From Caulobacter zeae (GTDB taxonomy: Bacteria > Pseudomonadota > Alphaproteobacteria > Caulobacterales > Caulobacteraceae), in NCBI RefSeq assembly GCF_002858925.1, contig NZ_PJRS01000046.1, positions 62,001 to 126,000 of the forward strand: a stretch of 64,000 bases of DNA, written 5' to 3'. Positions 1 to 8,397 of this stretch are shown here, in pieces; position 1 is the first letter of the stretch; every line of letters begins with the position of its first letter. A program made the translations under genes and the position numbers. Under the pieces are notes generated by a model. It searched no databases. It had not been told where the DNA came from and was given only the letters and a program-made list of their open reading frames with translations.

Positions 1-1516
1 CTTCGCTCGGGGCCTGGTCGACGCCGACCAGGGCGATGGCGTCTTCATCCGCCGAGACGCGGCCGAGGTTGAAGGTGGCGATGTTGACGCCCGCTTCGCC
101 CAGCAGCATGCCCAGGGCGCCGATGAAGCCCGGCTTGTCGAGGTTGTTGATGTAGAGCATGGCCGGCGAGAAGCCCGCGTCCAGCTCCATGCCCTTGACC
201 TCGATGACGCGCGGGGCGCCGGCGATCACCGTGCCGGCGAAGGCGCGCTTGCCCTTCTCGGTGGTGATGGTCACGCGCAGCAGCGAGTCATAGGTCGGGC
301 TCTTTTCCTGGCGGCTTTCCGAGACGGTGACGCCGCGTTCCTTGGCCACGGCCGGGGCCGAAACCATGTTGATCTCGGCCAGCATCGGCTTGAGCACGCC
401 GGCGAGAGCGGCCGAAGTCAGCGGCTTGACGTTGAGGTTGGAGACCTCGCCCTCGAAGGCGATGTCGATGGCCTTGATGCCGAAGTCGACCATCTGGCCG
501 GCCAGGGCGCCGATCTTCTCGGCCAGGGCCACGAACGGCTTCAGCTTGGGGGCTTCCTCGGCGCTGACCGACGGGCTGTTCAGCGCGTTGGTCACGGCGC
601 CGGTCAGCAGGTAGTCGCTGACCTGCTCGGCCACCTGCAGAGCCACGTTCTCCTGGGCTTCCGAGGTCGAGGCGCCCAGGTGCGGGGTGGCCACCACCTT
701 GTCCGAACCGAACAGCGGGTTTTCCTTGGCCGGTTCGGTGACGAACACGTCGAAGCCGGCGCCGGCCACATGGCCTTCGTCGAGCAGCTTGCGCAGGGCG
801 GCTTCATCGACCAGGCCGCCGCGGGCGCAGTTGACGATCAGCACGCCCTTCTTGGTCTTGGCCAGGTTCTCGGCCGACAGGATGTTGCGGGTCTTGTCGG
901 TCAGCGGCGTGTGCAGGGTGATGACGTCGGCGCGGGCCAGCAGCTCTTCCAGCTCGACCTTCTCGACGCCCATCTCGATGGCGCGCTCGGGGCTCAGGAA
1001 GGGGTCGTAGGCCACGACCTTCATCTTCAGGCCCAGGGCGCGGTCGGCGACGATGCCGCCGATGTTGCCGGCGCCGATCAGGCCCAGGGTCTTGGCGTAG
1101 AGCTCCACGCCCATGAAGCGATTCTTTTCCCACTTGCCCGCCTGGGTGCTGGCGTCGGCGGCGGGGATCTGGCGGGCCAGGGCGAACATCATGGCGATGG
1201 CGTGCTCGGCCGTGGTGATCGAGTTGCCGAACGGGGTGTTCATCACCACGATGCCCTTGGCGGTGGCGGCCGGGATGTCGACGTTGTCGACGCCAATGCC
1301 GGCGCGGGCGATGACCTGCAGCTTGTGGGCGGCGGCGATCACGTCCTTGTCGAGCTTGGCGCCCGAGCGGATGGCGATGCCGTCATAGTCGCCGATGACG
1401 GCGATCAGTTCGTCCTTCGACAGGCCGACCTTGATGTCGAAGTCGAGGCCGCGGTTCTTGAAGATGTCGACGGCGGCGGGGGAAAGCTTGTCGGCGATGA
1501 GGACGCGAGGAGCCAT
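1..1516 (-). CDS. serA: D-3-phosphoglycerate dehydrogenase, C-terminus cut by window edge
   Basis: Cytosolic enzyme that oxidises 3-phosphoglycerate to 3-phosphohydroxypyruvate with NAD+, the first step of serine synthesis. The protein starts MAPRVLIADKLSP. It has the 2-hydroxyacid dehydrogenase fold with the NAD-binding GLIGAGNIGG motif near residue 145, the catalytic His region (TPHLGAST), and a long C-terminal part with ASB and ACT domains, so it is the long SerA class. About 505 codons are visible of a usual 525 or so; the last residues and the stop lie beyond position 1. It is the last gene of a serC - small ORF - serA run, 60 bases after the small ORF. Confidence 0.96.
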   Translation of the reverse strand, partial: MAPRVLIADKLSPAAVDIFKNRGLDFDIKVGLSKDELIAVIGDYDGIAIRSGAKLDKDVIAAAHKLQVIARAGIGVDNVDIPAATAKGIVVMNTPFGNSITTAEHAIAMMFALARQIPAADASTQAGKWEKNRFMGVELYAKTLGLIGAGNIGGIVADRALGLKMKVVAYDPFLSPERAIEMGVEKVELEELLARADVITLHTPLTDKTRNILSAENLAKTKKGVLIVNCARGGLVDEAALRKLLDEGHVAGAGFDVFVTEPAKENPLFGSDKVVATPHLGASTSEAQENVALQVAEQVSDYLLTGAVTNALNSPSVSAEEAPKLKPFVALAEKIGALAGQMVDFGIKAIDIAFEGEVSNLNVKPLTSAALAGVLKPMLAEINMVSAPAVAKERGVTVSESRQEKSPTYDSLLRVTITTEKGKRAFAGTVIAGAPRVIEVKGMELDAGFSPAMLYINNLDKPGFIGALGMLLGEAGVNIATFNLGRVSADEDAIALVGVDQAPSE

Positions 1517-1576
1517 GGTCAGGTGTTCCTTGTCGGCGGTCGGACCGCGCTTGTGTCTTTGTTTCTAAAGCCGCGC

Positions 1577-2056
1577 TCAGCGAAGCCAGCGCAGCATGTG
1601 CGGGAAGGGAGCGACCCCGCGCTCGGCCGCCTGTCGCGGCTCGAGGGCAAGGCCGTAGAACTGGAGCAGAGGCACGCCGATGGCGCCCCCGGAGGTGAAG
1701 GTCTCGACCAGCCACCCGGCGTCGCCCTTGTAGCCTTCCGGATGGAAGACCACGCCGGGGTCGAGCTCCAGGTGGGTCAGGGCGGCCCAGGACCACGCCA
1801 GGGCGGCCATCTCCTCGCCGTCGGTGGGTTCGAGCCGTTCGGCCTTGCGGCCTTCCGGTTCGGTGACGGCGATGTGGCCGGCCTCGTGCAGGATGTCGCC
1901 GGGGTGGGCGAGACGCTGCTCGTCGATCACCAGCCCCCCGAAGCGGATGTCCACTCCGGGAAGGAAGGTGTCGTCGGGCAACTCGCCCGCCGTGACGTCG
2001 ATGCCGATGCCGATGACGAAGTCGGCCAGGCGCTGCGTCAGGGGATCGGCGAACAC
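1577..2056 (-). CDS. Uncharacterised 159-residue protein with an HEAGH motif
   Basis: I do not recognise the family. The likely start is a GTG five bases after the serC stop, suggesting translational coupling; no strong ribosome binding site is visible. Residues 57-61 read HEAGH, a match to the HExxH zinc-binding motif, in the context DILHEAGHIAV, but no obvious third ligand can be assigned. No signal peptide or membrane segment is seen, so it is probably cytosolic. It lies between serC and serA on the same strand, which suggests co-transcription with the serine pathway. A catalytic protease role is only a possibility. Confidence 0.75.
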   Translation of the reverse strand: MFADPLTQRLADFVIGIGIDVTAGELPDDTFLPGVDIRFGGLVIDEQRLAHPGDILHEAGHIAVTEPEGRKAERLEPTDGEEMAALAWSWAALTHLELDPGVVFHPEGYKGDAGWLVETFTSGGAIGVPLLQFYGLALEPRQAAERGVAPFPHMLRWLR

Positions 2057-2061
2057 CGGCT

Positions 2062-3237
2062 TCAGGCCGCCTGGAGCGTGGCCGCCTTGGTCTCGGCGAA
2101 GGCCCAGTCGAGCCACGGCGTCAGGGCCTCGAGATCCGAGGCCTCGACCGTAGCGCCGCACCAGATGCGCAGGCCGGCCGGAGCGTCGCGATAGCCGCCG
2201 ATGTCGAGGGCCGCGCCCTCCTTCTCGAGCAGGCTGGCCAGCTTCTTGGCGAAGTCGGCCTGGGCGTCGGCCGGCAGGGCGGCGATCTGAGCGTCCACCA
2301 CCTTCAGGCAGACCGAGGTGTTGGAGCGGATTTCCGGCGAGGCGGCCAGGAAGTCGACCCAATCGGTCTTCTCGACCCAGTCGGCCAGGACCTTGAGGTT
2401 CTGGTCGGCGCGGCCCTGCATGGCCTGCAGCCCGCCGATCGAGGCGCCCCATTGCAGGGCGTCGAGCGCGTCTTCGACGCAGAGCATCGACGGGGTGTTG
2501 ATCGTCGCGCCCTCGAACAGGTCGAGCGTGACCTTGCCGTTCTTGGTCATGCGGAACAGCTTCGGCATCGGCCAGGCCGGGACGTAGCTTTCCAGGCGGG
2601 CCACGGCGCGCGGCGACAGGATCAGGATCCCGTGCGCGCCCTCGCCGCCCAGCGCCTTCTGCCAGGAGAAGGTCACGACATCGAGCTTGGTCCAGTCCAG
2701 GTCCTGGGCGAAGGCGGCGCTGGTGGCGTCGCAGATGGTGATGCCTTCACGTTCGGCCGAGATGAAGTCGGCGTTGGGCACGCGCACGCCCGAGGTCGTG
2801 CCGTTCCAGGTGAAGACCAGATCCTTGGCCGGATCGACCTTGGCGGTATCGGGCAGCTCGCCGTACGGGGCGCTGAGCACCTCGACGTCCGGCAGCTTCA
2901 GTTGCTTGGTGACGTCCGTGACCCAGTCCTTTCCGAAGGACTCGAAGGCCATCAGCTGCACGGGGCGGGCGCCCAGTATCGACCACATCGCCATCTCGAC
3001 GGCGCCGGTGTCCGAACCGGGGACGATGCCGATCAGGAACTCGGCCGGCACTTCCAGCACGTCGCGCGTCTGGTCGATGGCGGCCTTCAGGCGCGCCTTG
3101 CCCAGCTTCGAGCGGTGCGAACGGCCAAGGACCGCGTTCCTCAGATTTTCAGGGGACCAGCCGGGGCGCTTGGCGCAGGGGCCGGAAGAGAACTCGGGGC
3201 GAGCCGGACGGATTGCCGGCTTGGCGAGGGTAGTCAT
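2062..3237 (-). CDS. serC: Phosphoserine aminotransferase
   Basis: PLP enzyme that transfers the amino group of glutamate to 3-phosphohydroxypyruvate, giving phosphoserine; it also acts on the analogous vitamin B6 precursor. The 391-residue protein begins MTTLAKPAIRPARP and has the family's early signature FSSGPCAKRPGW, the PLP-lysine region FSWQKALGGEGAHG, and a C-terminal RIWCG segment. The chosen ATG follows a GGGAG ribosome binding site; an upstream in-frame ATG (MGDIAMTT) would place the start inside the leader hairpin. It heads the serC - small ORF - serA operon and has a probable leader RNA directly upstream. Confidence 0.96.
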   Translation of the reverse strand: MTTLAKPAIRPARPEFSSGPCAKRPGWSPENLRNAVLGRSHRSKLGKARLKAAIDQTRDVLEVPAEFLIGIVPGSDTGAVEMAMWSILGARPVQLMAFESFGKDWVTDVTKQLKLPDVEVLSAPYGELPDTAKVDPAKDLVFTWNGTTSGVRVPNADFISAEREGITICDATSAAFAQDLDWTKLDVVTFSWQKALGGEGAHGILILSPRAVARLESYVPAWPMPKLFRMTKNGKVTLDLFEGATINTPSMLCVEDALDALQWGASIGGLQAMQGRADQNLKVLADWVEKTDWVDFLAASPEIRSNTSVCLKVVDAQIAALPADAQADFAKKLASLLEKEGAALDIGGYRDAPAGLRIWCGATVEASDLEALTPWLDWAFAETKAATLQAA

Positions 3238-3290
3238 AGCGATGTCTCCCATCCTTACAGATGGACTGCGCCCCGTTGGGGGGGCGTGGC
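3238..3290 (-). ncRNA. Probable serC leader RNA (two hairpins)
   Basis: On the minus strand just before serC there are two compact hairpins. The first pairs CGCCCC with GGGGCG (positions 3269-3274 and 3281-3286). The second pairs GTCCATC with GGATGG plus a closing GAC (positions 3244-3266), and holds the GGGAG ribosome binding site at its 3' side. A two-hairpin serC motif is a described cis-regulatory RNA of alphaproteobacteria, and the layout here fits what I remember of it. Identity to the formal covariance model has not been tested. Confidence 0.6.
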
Positions 3291-3384
3291 CCGCCGGCGA
3301 AAAACCGCGTTTTCGCCCGGAAGGCAAGACCGAAATTTTGAAAATTTATTCCACGGGCCGCGACGGATCGTCCGGCCAGGGCAA

Positions 3385-3810
3385 TTATTTTGCGGCGCGA
3401 GCCTTGCGACGCCAGGCCAGCAGCGTGCCTACCAGCACCGCCAGCAGGACGCCGATGGTGTTGATGTTGTTGACGCTTCTGTAGAGGTAGTCGTGCGGCT
3501 TCTCGACCACCAGATAGTAGGCGTGCAGGCTGAACTGCACCGCCTGCAGGATCATCGCCACGCCCAGCCATTGGCTGACGAAGCGCATGGCCAGCATCAG
3601 GAAGGCGACCGCCAAGGCCGCGTCGATGACCAGCAGCACGACCGCCTGCACGCCTTCCGGCAACAACCTGTGGGTGATCATCACGGCCAGCGCGCCGAGC
3701 AGCACGGCCAGGGATCCCATGCGTTCGGGACGACTTCCCTTCAGCCATGCGAAGGCCACCAGCGAGACGATCGCAATCCAGATCGCGGCGGAGATGGCGC
3801 TAGCAAGCAT
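3385..3810 (-). CDS. Small four-helix membrane protein, function unknown
   Basis: A 141-residue inner-membrane protein starting MLASAISAAIWIAI. Four hydrophobic stretches can be seen, near residues 3-22, 34-50, 57-85 and 115-132, followed by a basic tail (WRRKARAAK) that suggests a cytoplasmic C-terminus. No family signature is recognised. It is followed by the divergently unrelated serC leader 95 bases away and is preceded by a hairpin terminator, so it is probably a separate transcription unit. Confidence 0.7.
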   Translation of the reverse strand: MLASAISAAIWIAIVSLVAFAWLKGSRPERMGSLAVLLGALAVMITHRLLPEGVQAVVLLVIDAALAVAFLMLAMRFVSQWLGVAMILQAVQFSLHAYYLVVEKPHDYLYRSVNNINTIGVLLAVLVGTLLAWRRKARAAK

Positions 3811-3816
3811 GCGAAA

Positions 3817-3840
3817 GGCCCCTAACGCAAATTAGGGGCC
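3817..3840 (-). terminator. Intrinsic terminator after the 114-residue gene
   Basis: Perfect 9-bp inverted repeat GGCCCCTAA / TTAGGGGCC with a six-base loop, followed on the minus strand by TTTCGC. It sits 30 bases past the stop of the gene at 3871-4215 and before the start of the membrane protein gene. Confidence 0.7.
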
Positions 3841-3870
3841 CTGCTAAGTTAAAGTCTTGCAACTTTGCCG

Positions 3871-4215
3871 TCAGGCGACGGTGCGAAGACCTTCGGACTG
3901 ACCGGTCGTGCCACCGAGGTCGCCCGACTTGTCTTCCACGCCCGCCAGCTTCGTGCGGATGCCCATGCGCAGCTTCACTTCGTTCAGCTGGCCATGCATG
4001 TCGACCATGGCGCTGCGGGCTTCTCCCAGCGCGGCCAGGGCCTCGACCAGCTTGGCGCTGGCCTTGTCGCCGACGACCGCCGACAGGCCGAGGTCCTTAC
4101 GGGCCTTCAGCATGTCCGCCATCAGTTCGGCGGCTTCCATCATCGCCGTATCAACGGCGTTCTCGGTCGCGAAAAGCTTATTGGCGACACGTTGAGCTAC
4201 GAAAACTTTTTCCAC
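3871..4215 (-). CDS. Small alpha-helical protein, candidate CtrA target
   Basis: A 114-residue protein starting MEKVFVAQRVANKLF. It is predicted to be almost wholly helical (long runs rich in A, E, K, L, M) with a less ordered, Gly/Thr-rich C-terminal tail. There is no signal peptide and no membrane segment, and I recognise no family. It is divergent from the hybrid histidine kinase gene. A near-consensus CtrA box containing a CcrM methylation site lies 32-47 bases upstream of its start, so cell-cycle control is a reasonable inference. A hairpin terminator follows it. Confidence 0.7.
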   Translation of the reverse strand: MEKVFVAQRVANKLFATENAVDTAMMEAAELMADMLKARKDLGLSAVVGDKASAKLVEALAALGEARSAMVDMHGQLNEVKLRMGIRTKLAGVEDKSGDLGGTTGQSEGLRTVA

Positions 4216-4246
4216 ACCCGACTCCTCCAGAGAACCGAGTGAATAG

Positions 4247-4262
4247 GTAAACGAATCATTAA
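4247..4262 (-). promoter_or_regulatory. CtrA-like box with embedded GANTC site
   Basis: On the minus strand the sequence reads TTAATGATTCGTTTAC, one base away from the CtrA consensus TTAA-N7-TTAAC. The seven-base spacer holds GATTC, a CcrM methylation site. It lies between the divergent 114-residue gene and the histidine kinase gene, closer to the former. Confidence 0.5.
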
Positions 4263-4379
4263 CGCGGCCGCAATCGAAAATGCGCCCTAGCGTTGTTTTG
4301 TCGCGACTGCACCTGGGGCTGGAAGCGAGTCGTTAGGAACCTTGCGGCAAAATGGCCATGTTTGACCTGCGGAAGGGCC

Positions 4380-6266
4380 ATGGACGACACGCGCCGCAAT
4401 TCGGAAGCCGCTGCTCACGCGCCCTTGCAGGCGCGAATCGCCGGCGTGGCGCTGGGCACCACGGTCGCGGCGCTGACCGCCGCATGCCTGTGCTTCATGC
4501 TCCAGCAGTGGAGCGTGGCGCGGCAGGAAGCCCGCGAGAACCACCGCGTCCTGGCCGAGATGGTGGCCGCCGGCGCCGCCCCGTCCCTGGCCGACCACAA
4601 CGCCGTCGGCGCCAGCCGCGCCCTCGACGCCGTCATCCGCGCCCCGCACGTGGCCGGCGCGCGCCTCACCGATCTTTCCGGCCAGACCGTCGCGCGCATC
4701 GGCGTCGACAACGAGGCCAATGTCGAAACCCTGACCCGCCCCGTGGTGCTGCAAGGCCGCAAGGTCGGCGAGCTGGCCCTGGTGGCCCGCCAGCCCAGCC
4801 TGGTCGAGATCCTGGCCCGCGACCTGGCCCTGACCGGCGCCCTGTTCTTCGGCGCGGCGGGCCTGGCCATCCTGCTGGCCAACAGCCTGGCCCGGCGCAT
4901 GACCAAGCCGATGCAGCGGCTGTCGGACGCCATGCACGACATGGCCCAGGGCGGCCGCTACAGTCCCGTGCAGCAGGCCAGCGACGACGACGTCTTCCAC
5001 AGCCTGACCGACAGCTTCAACCACCTGGTCTCGCGCCTGGAAGCCAACGACCACGACCTGCGCTCGGCCATGGGCGAGCTGGTCAAGGCCCGCGACGACG
5101 CCAACGCCGCCAACGTGCTGAAGTCGCACTTCCTGGCCAATATGAGCCACGAGATCCGCACGCCGCTGAACGGCGTGCTGGCCATGACCGAAGTGATGGC
5201 CATGGACGACCTGTCGGCCAAGCAGCGCGAGCGCCTGTCGGTGATCCGCGAATCCGGCGGCCTCCTGCTGGCCGTGCTCAACGACGTGCTCGACCTGTCG
5301 AAGATCGAAGCCGGCCGCCTGGAGCTGGTCGAGCGCGACTTCGACCTGTCCGCCCTCGCCGCCTCGCTGCGCGAGACCTTCGTCGGCCAAGCCCGCGACA
5401 AGGGCCTGGAGTTCGGCGTCATGGTCGCCCCCGAGGCCCTTGGCAGCTGGCGCGGCGACGCCGACCGCCTGCGACAGATCCTGACCAACCTGGTCTCCAA
5501 CGCCCTGAAGTTCACGCTGGAAGGCGCGGTCTCGGTGCGCTTCGCCTCGGCCGAGGACGGCTCGGGCCTGCGCATCGACGTCACCGACACCGGCATCGGC
5601 ATCGCCGCCGACATCGTGCCGCGCCTGTTCGACAAGTTCGTTCAGGCCGACAGCTCGACCACCCGCCGCTTCGGCGGCTCGGGCCTTGGCCTGTCGATCT
5701 GCCGCGAACTGGCCGCCGTCATGGGCGGCGGCATCCACGTCCAGAGCCGCGAAGGCCAGGGCTCGACCTTCACCGTCGTCGTGGCCATGCCGCGCGGCAA
5801 GGGCGAGATCCAGGCGCCCGCGCCGGCCGCCGTCGAGCCCGTCGACGAGAGCGCCCCGCGTCGCCTGCGCGTGCTGGCCGCCGACGACAACCTGACCAAC
5901 CAGAAGGTCATCGCCGCCGTGCTCGCGCCCCTAGGCGCCGAGGTGGCCCTGGTCGCCGACGGCGCGGCCTGCGTCGAGGCCTGGCGCGCCGGCGGCCACG
6001 ACGTGATCCTGATGGACATCCACATGCCGGTGATGGACGGCGTTGAGGCCGCCCGCACCATCCGCTCGCTGGAGAAGGCCGAGGGCCGTCCCCGCACCCC
6101 GATCGTGGCGGTGACCGCCAACGCCCTGGTCCACCAGGTCGAGGGCTACCTGGCCGCCGGCATGGACGGCCACGTGGCCAAGCCGATCGAGGTCACCAAG
6201 CTCTACACCGCCATCGAGGACGCCGTGGCTGCGGCCGCTCGCCTGGCCGCGGCCGAGGCGGCCTGA
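4380..6266 (+). CDS. Membrane hybrid histidine kinase with receiver domain
   Basis: A 628-residue sensor kinase. The N-terminus has a transmembrane helix (about residues 19-42), a periplasmic sensor region of about 110 residues, a second helix (about 150-172), a HAMP linker, a coiled segment, then HisKA with the phospho-accepting His257 in NMSHEIRTPLNG, a HATPase domain (N box NLVSNALKF, G1 DTGIGI, G2 GGSGLGL), and a C-terminal receiver with phosphorylatable Asp546 in ILMDIHMP. The start was placed at the ATG after GGAAGG because the upstream in-frame extension is Cys/Trp-rich and does not look like coding. The ligand and output are unknown; no DNA-binding domain is present, so it probably passes phosphate on to a phosphotransfer protein. 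Confidence 0.9.
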   Translation: MDDTRRNSEAAAHAPLQARIAGVALGTTVAALTAACLCFMLQQWSVARQEARENHRVLAEMVAAGAAPSLADHNAVGASRALDAVIRAPHVAGARLTDLSGQTVARIGVDNEANVETLTRPVVLQGRKVGELALVARQPSLVEILARDLALTGALFFGAAGLAILLANSLARRMTKPMQRLSDAMHDMAQGGRYSPVQQASDDDVFHSLTDSFNHLVSRLEANDHDLRSAMGELVKARDDANAANVLKSHFLANMSHEIRTPLNGVLAMTEVMAMDDLSAKQRERLSVIRESGGLLLAVLNDVLDLSKIEAGRLELVERDFDLSALAASLRETFVGQARDKGLEFGVMVAPEALGSWRGDADRLRQILTNLVSNALKFTLEGAVSVRFASAEDGSGLRIDVTDTGIGIAADIVPRLFDKFVQADSSTTRRFGGSGLGLSICRELAAVMGGGIHVQSREGQGSTFTVVVAMPRGKGEIQAPAPAAVEPVDESAPRRLRVLAADDNLTNQKVIAAVLAPLGAEVALVADGAACVEAWRAGGHDVILMDIHMPVMDGVEAARTIRSLEKAEGRPRTPIVAVTANALVHQVEGYLAAGMDGHVAKPIEVTKLYTAIEDAVAAAARLAAAEAA

Positions 6267-6280
6267 GCGCCGTACACGGC

Positions 6281-6366
6281 CCTCGCCCTTCGACAAGCTC
6301 AGGGTGAGGACCAGATGCAGGCAGGGCGACAGAGAAGCCTCTTCCTGAGCCTGTCGAAGGGCGAGG
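6281..6366. repeat. Dispersed inverted repeat, family A
   Basis: Left arm CCTCGCCCTTCGACAAGCTC (6281-6300) and right arm CCTGTCGAAGGGCGAGG (6350-6366) form an imperfect long palindrome. A second member lies at 50701-50799. Both occupy gaps between genes. Such CTTCGACAAGCTCAGG elements are commonly seen between genes in alphaproteobacteria. Confidence 0.8.
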
Positions 6367-6523
6367 CTTCCACCCCTGCGGCGCTCGCTCCGCGACATGA
6401 CAACGACTTCAGGTAGATGAACTCAACATAACGACGGGCTCAGAACCGCTTCAGGCGGGACGTGGTTTCTTGTCTTCAACGTCGTCGCGACCGGCGACGG
6501 ACCAGTTGAAAGGAACCGAACCG

Positions 6524-6883
6524 ATGAAGAAGATCATTCTGCCGATCGTTGCGGTCTCGGCCCTGGCGGCCGCCACCGTCCCCGCCGCGGCCATGGCCCA
6601 GCCCATCAACCAGCGCCAAGCGCAGCTCGAGCAGCGTATCGACCGCGGCGTGCGCACCGGCGACCTGAACCGCCACGAAGCCCGCCGCCTGCAAGGCGAA
6701 CTGCGCGAAGTCTCGCGTCTCGAATACCGCTACCGCGCCAACGGCCTGAACGGCTGGGAACGCGCCGACCTCGACCGTCGCCTGGACCGCATCAGCGCCC
6801 AGATCCGCTACGAGCGTAACGACCGCGACTACGGCCACGGCTACGGCCGCGGCGGCCAGAACGATCACCGCGGTCGTTGGTAA
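6524..6883 (+). CDS. Small exported arginine-rich protein
   Basis: A 119-residue protein with a clear signal peptide, MKKIILPIVAVSALAAAT..., cleaved after AMAQ. The mature part is highly charged, rich in Arg, Asp, Glu and Gln, with two similar helical segments (QLEQRIDRGVRTGDLN and ADLDRRLDRIS) and a Gly/Tyr/His-rich tail (YGHGYGRGG). This is a pattern seen in many small periplasmic proteins of Caulobacter, with no known role. A ribosome binding site (AAAGGAACC) precedes the ATG. It is convergent with phzF-like, only three bases apart. Confidence 0.75.
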   Translation: MKKIILPIVAVSALAAATVPAAAMAQPINQRQAQLEQRIDRGVRTGDLNRHEARRLQGELREVSRLEYRYRANGLNGWERADLDRRLDRISAQIRYERNDRDYGHGYGRGGQNDHRGRW

Positions 6884-6886
6884 CCA

Positions 6887-7708
6887 CTAGGCCGGCTCCA
6901 CCCGGAGCCGGCTCTCCACCACGGTGAGGCCGCGGCCGCGCAGGATCACGCGCGCGCCGCGGCTTTCGCATGACAGGTCCCCGCCCCGGCCGGGATAGGC
7001 CTGGTGGAACTCCAGCGCCTCCTTGCCCAGCTTGTCGCCGTACAGCGGCATCAGGATGCAGTGGGCCGACCCCGTGGTCGGATCCTCGGGAATGCCGGCC
7101 GCCGGGGCGAAGAACCGGCTGACCACCGCATAGGGTCGCCCTTCGTCGGCCAGCGCCACGGCGATGACCTGGCCCTTGCCGTCGGTCGCTCCGCTTTCGA
7201 CGCGGTTGAGGCCGGCGAAATCGGGCTCCAGGCGCCGCACCGCCGCCTCGTCCTCCAGCACAGCCACCAGATAGGCCCCGGCCCAGGCCTCGACCACCGG
7301 CGCGCCCAGGGCCTCGGCGAGACCCGCCGGAATCTCGACCCGGCGCGGCGGGTTGGCCGGAAAGTCCATCTCCAGCCGCTCGCCTTCGCGCCGCACCCGC
7401 AGCTCGCCCGACAGGGTGTCGAAGGCCAGCACCTCCACATCGACGCCCAGTTCGGCGAACAGGGCGTGGGCCGACGCCAGGGTGGCGTGGCCGCACAGGG
7501 GCGCCTCGCGGGCCGGCGTGAACCAGCGCAGGCCGAAACGCGCCGGGTCGGCGGTCTTCAGCAGGAAGGCCGTCTCGGCCTGGTTGTTCTCGGCCGCCAG
7601 GGCCTGCATCCAGGCGTCGCTGGGCCAGCGGTCGAAGGGCTCGACCACGCAGGCAGGATTGCCCTTGAAGGGGGCGGACGCAAAGGCGTCGATGGTCCAC
7701 TGGCGCAT
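6887..7708 (-). CDS. PhzF-family isomerase-like protein
   Basis: A 273-residue member of the PhzF/diaminopimelate-epimerase-like fold. The N-terminus MRQWTIDAFASAPFKGNPACVV and the glutamate in AETAF (Glu45, the proposed catalytic residue of the family), followed by LCGHATLASA and DPTTGSAH, are typical. These proteins are usually cytosolic and often of unknown substrate; there is no phenazine cluster here, so a phenazine role is not supported. The gene starts 14 bases after the PfpI-like gene and so forms a two-gene operon with it. Confidence 0.88.
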   Translation of the reverse strand: MRQWTIDAFASAPFKGNPACVVEPFDRWPSDAWMQALAAENNQAETAFLLKTADPARFGLRWFTPAREAPLCGHATLASAHALFAELGVDVEVLAFDTLSGELRVRREGERLEMDFPANPPRRVEIPAGLAEALGAPVVEAWAGAYLVAVLEDEAAVRRLEPDFAGLNRVESGATDGKGQVIAVALADEGRPYAVVSRFFAPAAGIPEDPTTGSAHCILMPLYGDKLGKEALEFHQAYPGRGGDLSCESRGARVILRGRGLTVVESRLRVEPA

Positions 7709-7722
7709 GAAGGCTCCTTCAG

Positions 7723-8337
7723 TCAGGCGGCGTCGGCGACGGGCAGATGGGGCGTGATCGCGGCCAGGGCGCGGGCGACATAGGCCTGCTTCTCCCCCAC
7801 CGGCGCGACGTAGTGGATGGCGGCCTCGGCCTGCTCCAGGCCCGCCAGGCGGGCGATGGTCCAGGCGGCCAGATACTGCGAGGCCAGGCAGCCGCCGGCG
7901 GTGGCGACATTGCCGTGGGCGACGAACGGCGCGTCCAGCACCTTCACCCCGGCCTCGACGACCCAGGGCCTGGTCGTCAGGTCGGTGCAGGCCGGCAGGT
8001 CGCCGACCAGGCCGAGCCTGGCCAGCAGCAGGGTTCCCGAGCACTGAGCGCCGATCAGCTGGCGCGACGGGTCCAGCGCGAGGCGCGACAGCAGGCCTTC
8101 GTCGGCGGCGATCTGCCGGGTCTTCGAACCGCTGCCGATCAGCACCGCATCAGCTTCGGCGGCGTACTCCAGGGGCTGCTGGCGCTGCACGGTCACCCCG
8201 TTCAGCGAGGTCACCTGCGGCGTCGGAGACGTGATGAACGCGGCCCAACCGTAGGCCTTCATGCGGTTGAGGATCGCCGAGGCGATGAACGAGTCGAGCT
8301 CGTTGAAGCCGTCGAACGTCAGAACCGCGATCCGCAC
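7723..8337 (-). CDS. DJ-1/PfpI-family protein
   Basis: A 204-residue cytosolic protein of the class I glutamine amidotransferase-like fold. It begins (GTG) RIAVLTFDGFNELDSF and contains IGAQCSGTLLLARLGL, where the cysteine is the expected nucleophile-elbow residue, and a later WVVEAGVKVLD region. The GTG start is preferred over upstream ATG codons because a strong GAGGAGG ribosome binding site lies five bases before it and homology begins there. It forms an operon with the PhzF-like gene. The substrate is unknown; chaperone, glyoxalase or isonitrile hydratase-like activities occur in this family. Confidence 0.85.
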   Translation of the reverse strand: MRIAVLTFDGFNELDSFIASAILNRMKAYGWAAFITSPTPQVTSLNGVTVQRQQPLEYAAEADAVLIGSGSKTRQIAADEGLLSRLALDPSRQLIGAQCSGTLLLARLGLVGDLPACTDLTTRPWVVEAGVKVLDAPFVAHGNVATAGGCLASQYLAAWTIARLAGLEQAEAAIHYVAPVGEKQAYVARALAAITPHLPVADAA

Positions 8338-8397
8338 CAGGGCCTCCTCGTCAGGGCGAGGCCATAGCGGTAGCGGGCAATGATCCATGAAGCAAAA

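Noticed and set aside
680..2194. Long open frame on the + strand across serA and the small HEAGH gene
   Set aside because: It is antisense to a clear enzyme gene; high GC produces long spurious frames and the translation is a low-complexity string rich in Gly, Asp, Val and His.
4287..5738. 483-codon frame opposite the histidine kinase
   Set aside because: Antisense to a gene with intact kinase motifs; its translation is repetitive Gln/Ala/Gly/Val with no domain.
6887..8337. Phenazine synthesis locus on the basis of a PhzF-like gene
   Set aside because: No other phz gene is near, and PhzF-like proteins are widespread in bacteria that make no phenazines.
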